From Gammaproteobacteria bacterium (GTDB lineage: Bacteria > Pseudomonadota > Gammaproteobacteria > Enterobacterales > Alteromonadaceae), in the NCBI GenBank assembly GCA_017302255.1, contig JAFLDV010000012.1, forward strand, positions 1 to 64,000: DNA of 64,000 nucleotides. The letters are read 5' to 3'. Positions 54,334 through 61,202 of this stretch are shown piece by piece. Position 1 is the first letter of the stretch, and the number at the start of each line of letters is the position of its first letter. The notes below the pieces were generated by a model. The model made no database searches. It saw only the letters and a list, made by a program, of their open reading frames with translations, and had not been told where the DNA came from. The translations under genes were made by a program, and so were the position numbers.

Positions 54334-55224
54334 ATGAAACCAAGCGCAACTTTGCTGATCGCGACATTGCTGATGTCGTCTGGCGTTGCCGCGCGGCAAA
54401 ACCTGCGGCAATATAGTGCCAGTCTGGATAATTCAATCTGGACTGTGAAAACAGCTACACCGCTGCGGTGTGAGCTTGGTCACACTATCCCGAATTTTGG
54501 TGAAGCGTTATTTGTCAGCGAAGCCAATAAAGAACTGAATCTACTGTTTCGCTTGCAAATGACCCGTTTACCGGACGATTACAGTTTGGCGCAAGTATTA
54601 TCAGTCGCACCAAACTGGCGGCCAGGCGAGCCAACGAAACCGGTCGCGGATATGAAATTGTTAAAGCAATTCGATGGCAATTTACCGAAAAAGCCTGCTT
54701 GGATCATGCTCACAGAACTTGAGCAGGGGTTTAGTCCAACGTTTTACTTTGCCGATTGGCACAGCCCATATGATCAAGTGGTTGCGTCACTTAACCCGGT
54801 GCACTTTGGCAATTCATATCAGAAGTTTAGCCAGTGCATGGCTGGCCTTTTAAAATACAATTTTGATGATATCGCCTTATCGATGCTGAATTATCAATCC
54901 AACAGCAATGAATTTACTCGGGAATCGCAAGCGCGCTTGACGCAAATTGCTGAATACCTGAAACATGACAAAGCCATTGCATCCATCGACATCGACACTT
55001 ACACCGATAGTTACGGCGGTCGTTGGATCAATGAAGAATTATCGCGGAAAAGAGCAAAAGCTTTGAAAGAGTTTTTTGTTGCCAATGGCGTGGATGAAAA
55101 GCTTATTCGCACTGAAGGTTTCGGTGAGAAACGTCATGTCGCTGCCAACGAAACCAGTCGCGGCCGCGCGACCAACCGCCGAGCTGTGGTGCAATTGGTG
55201 CGCGCCGAAGTGCCACATTTTTAG
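54334..55224 (+). CDS. motY: Sodium-type flagellar motor protein MotY
   Basis: 296 residues. Signal peptide ending GVAA near residue 20, an N-terminal domain (RQYSASLDNSIWTVKTATPLRCELGHTIPNFGEALFV) that in Vibrio MotY binds the motor's T-ring, and a C-terminal OmpA-like peptidoglycan-binding domain (~185-290: SNSNEFTRESQARL, IDTYTDSYGG, LSRKRAKALKEFF, GFGEKRHVAANETSRGRATNRRAVV). Indicates a polar sodium-type motor (established for Vibrio). Stops directly against the convergent mnmC stop with no bases between. Confidence 0.92.
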   Translation: MKPSATLLIATLLMSSGVAARQNLRQYSASLDNSIWTVKTATPLRCELGHTIPNFGEALFVSEANKELNLLFRLQMTRLPDDYSLAQVLSVAPNWRPGEPTKPVADMKLLKQFDGNLPKKPAWIMLTELEQGFSPTFYFADWHSPYDQVVASLNPVHFGNSYQKFSQCMAGLLKYNFDDIALSMLNYQSNSNEFTRESQARLTQIAEYLKHDKAIASIDIDTYTDSYGGRWINEELSRKRAKALKEFFVANGVDEKLIRTEGFGEKRHVAANETSRGRATNRRAVVQLVRAEVPHF

Positions 55225-57150
55225 TTAATCTTGTGCTGAAAATCTTTTTGCTTCGATCAGTTCGCTCAGCGTTAGGCTGAGCGGCTCTGGCTCGCCACAA
55301 AGCCTTGCCGCCAATGTTTCGGCCAGCAACGGGGCGAACAATAATCCACGTGCACCCAAGCCCCCTAACAGCAAGCAATTGTCGAGTAGTTCGCCGCCAA
55401 TCGGTAAATGATCAGGCGCGGTAGTGCGAAAAGCTGCTTTGGCGCTGGTCACTTCTGCATCGGCAAACCAACTAGGTTGCTGCAAGACGGTATTTACTAA
55501 ATCCAGATTAAATTGATCGTCAACCGCGGTGATTTCAGCGATAGGTTGCATCTGATCTACTTCACGGTCAAAGGTCGCACCAATACAGCTTTCGGCTGAA
55601 AATTCAGGATCTTGCGGAGTCACATAACCTTGATGACACAATACTGTTTTTAGTTGGCCAAGGGTATTCGAACGCACATGGCTGACTTGTCCGCGGATCA
55701 GGTTTAACGGCAAATGCTCGGTCTGTGCGAAACGATGTAAATTTTGCCCAGTGCAGAGTACCAATTGTTTTGCATAAAGTGGCGCCGGTTTGCTATCCGG
55801 ATCTTTTGCAACGACTTCACTTTGGATAGATTCGGTGACGAGGTCAAAACCGCTGGCGGTCGGGTTAAATCGCTGAAGTTTACAGCCAAAACTAATCTGG
55901 AAACCCGGCTGCATCTGCAACCAAGCCAACGCAGCCTGACAAAAACGCTGCGGCGCAATCCACCCACCATCGGCAAAAAATACTCCGGAAAATGGCAGGG
56001 CGACGCCAGCGATCTGACTGGCTTCTTCTGCAGTTACTTGCTGGACCACCGAAGCTGGGTAGGCCGGTTCGGCCATGACTTTACCAAACCGTCTTGCCAA
56101 CTGAGCATTACAGGCCAGTTGCAGCACACCGCAAAATTCGGCAGGAAAACTAAATTGCTGTAAAAGTTGCTGATAACGACGATGCGCAAAACTAAAACAT
56201 GCTAAGTGAAAGCGCGAGTTCGCGGTGAAACTGCTTTGCAGCTGCGGATATAATGCGCCTTGACGATTGTGCGATGCGCCAACGCCGACATCTTGGTCGG
56301 CACATAACAAATGGACGGCACGCCCCCGTTGTACCAACGCTAGCGCGACCAGCATGGCGGCAACTCCGCCACCAACAATCACCACAGGTTCGTTGGTAGC
56401 GAGTTGAACTGGCTCTTGTGCGGTTTCATTCAACGGCATGCTTGCTATCGCCATCTCACGTTTGCGACCATGGCCTTTCACTTTTTGCACGTCGAAGCCA
56501 ACACTTTGCAAACCCCGACGCACAATGCCGGCACTGGTAAAGGTCGCAACAGTGGTACCAGCCTGGCTTAAACGGGCCATGCCGTTAAATAAACTATCTT
56601 GCCACATCTCCGGGTTTTTACTGGGGGCAAAGCCATCTAAAAACCAGGCATCTGCTTTATTGGCTAACGGCAATTGCGGCAGATTGTCGTGGACATCACC
56701 CAACCATAAATCCAGCACAATCTGGCCTTGTTGGAAGCAAAGTCGATGGCAACCTTGAATAGCTTTTGGATATTGATCTAGCAATAGTTCTGCTAAATCA
56801 GCGAGTTCTGGCCAGCAGGCTAAAGCCTGATTTAGATCCGCATGGGTCAGTGGAAACTTTTCGAAGGTCGAAAAATAAAGGCGCTGACATTGACCCGGTT
56901 GTTGAAGATAGGATTGGAAATTCCGCCACGCGACAAGAAAGTTTAAACCAGTACCAAAGCCAGTTTCGATGATATGAAAGTAGTCTTTTTGATGAACTGG
57001 CCAGCGTTCACGCAAGCGATTTTTGTCGACGAATACATACTGAGTTTCATGCAAACCGCTGTCGTTAGAAAAATAAACATCATCAAAAGCATCGGACACT
57101 GGCGTGCCTTGTTCGTTGTAATGAATGCGGGCAGATGTAATTTGTGTCAT
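55225..57150 (-). CDS. mnmC: Bifunctional tRNA 5-methylaminomethyl-2-thiouridine synthase MnmC
   Basis: Last steps of mnm5s2U34 in tRNA wobble position: FAD-dependent removal of the carboxymethyl group, then SAM-dependent methylation. About 641 residues. The N-terminal methyltransferase half has HIIETGFGTGLNFLVAW and KADAWFLDGFAPSKNPEMW; the C-terminal oxidoreductase half starts VVIVGGGVAAMLVALALVQRG, the FAD loop. LLLGGLGARGLLFAPLLAE is the C-terminal FAD block. ATG 57150 chosen; frame extends 16 codons upstream. Confidence 0.95.
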   Translation of the reverse strand: MTQITSARIHYNEQGTPVSDAFDDVYFSNDSGLHETQYVFVDKNRLRERWPVHQKDYFHIIETGFGTGLNFLVAWRNFQSYLQQPGQCQRLYFSTFEKFPLTHADLNQALACWPELADLAELLLDQYPKAIQGCHRLCFQQGQIVLDLWLGDVHDNLPQLPLANKADAWFLDGFAPSKNPEMWQDSLFNGMARLSQAGTTVATFTSAGIVRRGLQSVGFDVQKVKGHGRKREMAIASMPLNETAQEPVQLATNEPVVIVGGGVAAMLVALALVQRGRAVHLLCADQDVGVGASHNRQGALYPQLQSSFTANSRFHLACFSFAHRRYQQLLQQFSFPAEFCGVLQLACNAQLARRFGKVMAEPAYPASVVQQVTAEEASQIAGVALPFSGVFFADGGWIAPQRFCQAALAWLQMQPGFQISFGCKLQRFNPTASGFDLVTESIQSEVVAKDPDSKPAPLYAKQLVLCTGQNLHRFAQTEHLPLNLIRGQVSHVRSNTLGQLKTVLCHQGYVTPQDPEFSAESCIGATFDREVDQMQPIAEITAVDDQFNLDLVNTVLQQPSWFADAEVTSAKAAFRTTAPDHLPIGGELLDNCLLLGGLGARGLLFAPLLAETLAARLCGEPEPLSLTLSELIEAKRFSAQD

Positions 57151-57259
57151 AAAAGTTCCGGAGAATAAATGCGCGGTGCTGCCAAGCTTGTTGCACACTT
57201 GGCGTTGTTCGGCACAATAAGCCGCGTAGTTTACCCTGATTGTCAGCCGTTTGGATAAT

Positions 57260-57277
57260 AGTGTACAACTGTGCGCT
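57260..57277. promoter_or_regulatory. FabR-like operator upstream of fabB
   Basis: AGTGTACAACTGTGCGCT, close to the FabR palindrome AGCGTACA-N2-TGTACGCT (two arm mismatches). It lies 72 bases before the fabB start; E. coli fabB is repressed by FabR. A nearby TTGGACCAGTTGTG (57282-57295) contains a FadR-like half-site. A -10-like TACAAT is at 57309. Confidence 0.5.
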
Positions 57278-57348
57278 GAAATTGGACCAGTTGTGTTATA
57301 AAAGTCCGTACAATAAACACAAATCTTAAGAAGACCATTGGAGTCAGA

Positions 57349-58563
57349 ATGAAAAGAGCTGTAATCACCGGTTTAGGCATTGTATCAAGCATCGGTAACA
57401 ATCAAGAAGAAGTGCTGGCCTCGTTAAAAGCTGGTAAGTCAGGTATCGCATTTTCGCAAGAGTTTGCTGATATGGGTTTGCGCTCACAAGTTTGGGGCCA
57501 AATTAACATTGATACTGCTGCGTTGATTGATCGTAAAGCACTGCGCTTTATGGGCGATGCGGCGGCTTACGCTTATATTTCAATGGCTCAAGCGATTGCT
57601 GATGCTGGCCTTAGCCACGAGCAAGTGTCAAATTTCCGCACAGGTTTAGTGGTTGGTTCTGGTGGTGCGTCATCAAAAACGCAAATCGAAGCTGCCGACA
57701 CTCTGCGCGAAAAAGGCGTAAAACGGGTTGGTCCTTATGCTGTGCCAAAAACTATGTCGAGCACTTGTTCAGCGTGTTTAGCAACGCCATTTGAAATCAA
57801 AGGCGTGAACTATTCAATTAGCTCAGCTTGTGCCACTAGCGCGCATTGTATTGGTCACGCGGTGGAACTTATCCAATTAGGCAAGCAAGACATAATTTTT
57901 GCTGGCGGCGGTGAGGAAGTGCACTGGACCTTGGCGATGGAATTCGATGCCATGGGCGCCTTATCGAGCAAATACAACGAGACACCAACTGCAGCATCAA
58001 GAACATACGATGCTAACCGTGATGGTTTTGTTATCTCTGGTGGTGGCGGTATTCTGGTTATTGAAGAGCTAGAGCACGCATTAGCTCGCGGCGCAAAAAT
58101 CTACGCTGAAATCGTAGGTTATGGCGCGACTTCTGATGGTTACGACATGGTTGCTCCAAGTGGTGAAGGCGCCATCCGTTGTATGCAAATGGCGATGCAA
58201 AACGTCACTGCGCCAATCGATTACTTAAATACTCATGGCACTTCAACACCTGTCGGTGATGTTAAAGAACTCGGCGCTATTCAAGCAGTGTTTGGCGGCA
58301 ATAGCCCAGCAATTAGTGCGACTAAAGCCATGACTGGCCACGCATTAGGTGCTGCCGGTGTGCATGAAGCCATTTATTCTGTACTGATGATGGAGCATGG
58401 TTTTATTGCGCCTTCTATCAACATCGGTGAGTTGGATGAAGCTGCGACTGGTTTAAATATCATTCGCGAAGCGACTGATGCGACTTTGAACACAGTGATG
58501 TCAAATAGCTTTGGTTTTGGCGGTACTAACGCCACCTTGGTTATGCAGAAATATCGCGGCTAA
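57349..58563 (+). CDS. fabB: Beta-ketoacyl-ACP synthase I (FabB)
   Basis: Elongating condensing enzyme, needed for unsaturated fatty acids. 404 residues, thiolase fold. Active-site Cys161 in [14 protein letters not shown]; the two histidines are in [11 protein letters not shown] and [30 protein letters not shown] near the end is the final conserved loop. Acts with FabA (not seen here). Regulated probably by FabR/FadR. Confidence 0.96.
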   Translation: MKRAVITGLGIVSSIGNNQEEVLASLKAGKSGIAFSQEFADMGLRSQVWGQINIDTAALIDRKALRFMGDAAAYAYISMAQAIADAGLSHEQVSNFRTGLVVGSGGASSKTQIEAADTLREKGVKRVGPYAVPKTMSSTCSACLATPFEIKGVNYSISSACATSAHCIGHAVELIQLGKQDIIFAGGGEEVHWTLAMEFDAMGALSSKYNETPTAASRTYDANRDGFVISGGGGILVIEELEHALARGAKIYAEIVGYGATSDGYDMVAPSGEGAIRCMQMAMQNVTAPIDYLNTHGTSTPVGDVKELGAIQAVFGGNSPAISATKAMTGHALGAAGVHEAIYSVLMMEHGFIAPSINIGELDEAATGLNIIREATDATLNTVMSNSFGFGGTNATLVMQKYRG

Positions 58564-58594
58564 GTCCAATCGTTAGATCTCGATTAAGAACTTG

Positions 58595-58633
58595 AAAAAG
58601 CCATCTGTTGGAATTACCTACAGATGGCTTTTT
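58595..58633 (+). terminator. Terminator after fabB
   Basis: AAAAAGCCATCTG - 13-base loop - CAGATGGCTTTTT; clear stem with trailing T. Confidence 0.9.
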
Positions 58634-58725
58634 GCTTAATTGGATTGTATCAATTGCGGGCCACTGGCTGATTGCGAGCAAATGCGTACAATAGCGCGTA
58701 AACAACAACAGATACCGAGACCTTG

Positions 58726-59841
58726 ATGAAAATCTATGTTGATGATGTGATGCCATATGCATCCGAGTTTTTTCGCGACTTGGGAGAAGTTGTGCCTTTT
58801 TCTGGCCGTAAAGTTGAACCCGGCCAACTAGATGACGCTGATATTTTGTTGGTGCGGTCAGTTACCAAAGTCAATTCAGCTTTATTAGCGGGCAATCAGC
58901 GGCTGAAATTTGTTGGTACCGCGACTATCGGTACCGATCATCTGGATACTAATTATCTGAAAGCGCGCGACATTCCCTTTAGCAACGCCCCCGGTTGTAA
59001 TGCTCAGTCAGTGGTCGAGTACGTGCTCAGTTGCTTGTTTTTATTATCCGAGATCCGTCAACAGCCCATGCAGAGTTGGACCGTTGGGGTAGTCGGAGTG
59101 GGACAAATTGGTCGTCGTTTGGTAAAAGCGCTCACGGCATTAGAGGTTAAGGTTCTGCAATGCGATCCGCTTCGCGCAGCTGCCGAGCCCGATTTTTTGC
59201 ACCTGCCATTTGCTGAACTCAGTCAGCAAGTTGATGTGTTATGTTTGCATGTTCCGCTGGTTCGGCATGGCGAGCATGCAACCTACCACTTGCTAGATGA
59301 AACGGCGTTGCAAGCACTGCCAAGCCATGTCGCTATCATTAACGCCTGTCGTGGCGAAGTGATTGATAATCGGGCGTTACTTAAGCATCAGCAGCAAATG
59401 CCTCGAGATCTGTTTCTGGACACCTGGGAAGGGGAGCCGACGATCCTGCAAGAATTAGTGCCACATTGTCATATTGCCACTGCTCACATTGCTGGACATA
59501 GCATTGAAGGCAAAGCTCGGGGCACGGAAATGCTGTACCAAATGGTCTGTCAGCTCTTAGGAAAGACCCCGCAATGGCAACTTGCGGACTTTTGTCCATC
59601 ACCTATTATGGAAAATTTGCAAATTTCTGCAGATTTTAGACTTTCAGATGTCCAAAATCTGTGCAGGATGTTATATGATGTCCGGCGTGATGATGCGTTG
59701 TTCAGATTTTATTTGGCAACCCGAGGCTTTGATTGGCTGCGCAAAACATATCCGCCGCGGCGGGAGTTTGCCTCGTTACAGTTAAGTGGCCATGCCATAC
59801 CAGATTTTTTAGTTCAGTTAGGTTTTAAACGCCAGCAATAA
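58726..59841 (+). CDS. pdxB: Erythronate-4-phosphate dehydrogenase PdxB
   Basis: Second step of the DXP-dependent vitamin B6 pathway: oxidises 4-phosphoerythronate. About 371 residues. KIYVDDVMPYASEFF and LVRSVTKVNSALL at the N-terminus, the NAD-binding VGVVGVGQIGRRLVKAL, catalytic NACRGEVIDNRAL and the late TAHIAGHSIEGKARGTEM (catalytic His). The C-terminal ~90-residue PdxB-specific domain is present. Start ATG 58726 (TTG three bases upstream). 15 bases before asd, so cotranscribed. Confidence 0.95.
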   Translation: MKIYVDDVMPYASEFFRDLGEVVPFSGRKVEPGQLDDADILLVRSVTKVNSALLAGNQRLKFVGTATIGTDHLDTNYLKARDIPFSNAPGCNAQSVVEYVLSCLFLLSEIRQQPMQSWTVGVVGVGQIGRRLVKALTALEVKVLQCDPLRAAAEPDFLHLPFAELSQQVDVLCLHVPLVRHGEHATYHLLDETALQALPSHVAIINACRGEVIDNRALLKHQQQMPRDLFLDTWEGEPTILQELVPHCHIATAHIAGHSIEGKARGTEMLYQMVCQLLGKTPQWQLADFCPSPIMENLQISADFRLSDVQNLCRMLYDVRRDDALFRFYLATRGFDWLRKTYPPRREFASLQLSGHAIPDFLVQLGFKRQQ

Positions 59842-59856
59842 AGGGGAATCCACCAC

Positions 59857-60876
59857 ATGGCTCAGCAATTTGACGTCGCAGTACTTGGGGCCACTGGCCT
59901 CGTTGGCCAGCATTTGATTGAAATTTTAGAACAACGCGATTTTCCAGTTAATCGTCTGTTCCCACTGGCAAGTAGCCGTTCTGCTGGCGGTTTTGTGACT
60001 TTTAAGGGCAAGCAAATTGAAGTGTTGGATGCTGAGAAGTTTGATTGGAGCCAAGCGCAAATCGGTTTGTTCTCTGCCGGTGGTAGCGTTTCAGCAGTAT
60101 ATGCACCGCGTGCGGCTGATGCTGGTTGTATCGTTATTGATAACACCTCGCACTACCGCTACGAAGCCGATATTCCATTAGTTGTGCCAGAGGTAAATGC
60201 GCACGCTATTGCTGATTACCGCAACCGTAACATCATCGCTAACCCAAATTGTTCTACGATCCAAATGTTAGTAGCACTGAAGCCAATTCATGATGCTGTG
60301 GGCATTAGCCGTGTGAACGTTTGTACTTACCAATCAGTTAGTGGTGCTGGTCAACAAGGTATTGAAGCCCTTGCGTCGGAAACTGCGCAATTGCTAAATG
60401 GTCGGCCATTAGAATCAACCGGTAAATTCAGCCGTCAAATTGCCTTTAACGTCATTCCACAAATCGATGTGTTTATGGATAACGGTTACACCAAAGAAGA
60501 AATGAAGATGCACTGGGAAACCCAGAAAATCATGGGCGACGATAGCATCGCGGTGAATGCGACTGCAGTGCGAGTGCCAGTGTTTTATGGTCATGCTGAA
60601 GCAGTGCATATTGAAACTCGTCACCCAATCAGCGTCGAGCAAGTGAAGGCGTTATTGGCAGAAGCACCAGGCGTCGTGTTATTAGACGATAACGCAGAGT
60701 TCCCAACTCAGGTTAGCAATGCGCAAGGTCAAGATGAAGTGTTCGTCGGTCGTATTCGTAAAGACTTGTCGCATGAACACGGCCTCAACTTATGGGTAGT
60801 TGCAGACAACGTGCGTAAAGGTGCTGCGACTAACAGTATCCAGATCGCCGAACATCTGATCCGCGATTACTTGTAA
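59857..60876 (+). CDS. asd: Aspartate-semialdehyde dehydrogenase
   Basis: Makes aspartate semialdehyde for Lys, Met, Thr and peptidoglycan DAP. 339 residues. N-terminal NADP motif VAVLGATGLVGQHLIEIL; catalytic Cys in IIANPNCSTIQMLVAL; YQSVSGAGQQGIEAL and RVPVFYGHAEAVHIET (catalytic His). Because the Cys is present it is a genuine Asd and not the inactive Usg homologue. AGGGG precedes ATG 59857. Same pdxB-asd-fimV neighbourhood as in related bacteria. Confidence 0.94.
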   Translation: MAQQFDVAVLGATGLVGQHLIEILEQRDFPVNRLFPLASSRSAGGFVTFKGKQIEVLDAEKFDWSQAQIGLFSAGGSVSAVYAPRAADAGCIVIDNTSHYRYEADIPLVVPEVNAHAIADYRNRNIIANPNCSTIQMLVALKPIHDAVGISRVNVCTYQSVSGAGQQGIEALASETAQLLNGRPLESTGKFSRQIAFNVIPQIDVFMDNGYTKEEMKMHWETQKIMGDDSIAVNATAVRVPVFYGHAEAVHIETRHPISVEQVKALLAEAPGVVLLDDNAEFPTQVSNAQGQDEVFVGRIRKDLSHEHGLNLWVVADNVRKGAATNSIQIAEHLIRDYL

Positions 60877-60906
60877 GCGCCGCATTTGCACTAGGTCAAA
60901 ATGCTG

Positions 60907-60932
60907 AAAAAGCTCCAGTTTTGGAGCTTTTT
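60907..60932 (+). terminator. Terminator after asd
   Basis: AAAAAGCTCCA-GTTT-TGGAGCTTTTT: strong stem and T tail. The remaining 270 bases to fimV contain no supportable gene; a RBS AGGGA is near the fimV start. Confidence 0.9.
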
Positions 60933-61202
60933 GCTTTTAAATGGCAGAGGCTTCGCAACTTTTTGCCAATTTCACTTCAGATATTGGCTATGCTGCAGAT
61001 ATATAGGGGAAATTTGTCATCGAACTGCGCTAAAAATGCCTGCAGTATTCGCGTGGCTAGTTTAGAATCGATTTCGGGGATGTAGCAAATGTGGAACATT
61101 GTTTGCAGTGGGTCTATATCCAATGAATGGCTACAGCAAATTTGGGCAAATGTTTGCCCAATGGCCCGGCGAAAGAACCAAACCGCTGTTAGGGAATTCT
61201 GA

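Noticed and set aside
59857..60876. Asd homologue being the inactive Usg-type protein
   Set aside because: The catalytic Cys (ANPNCST) and His regions are present, so a true aspartate-semialdehyde dehydrogenase is more likely.
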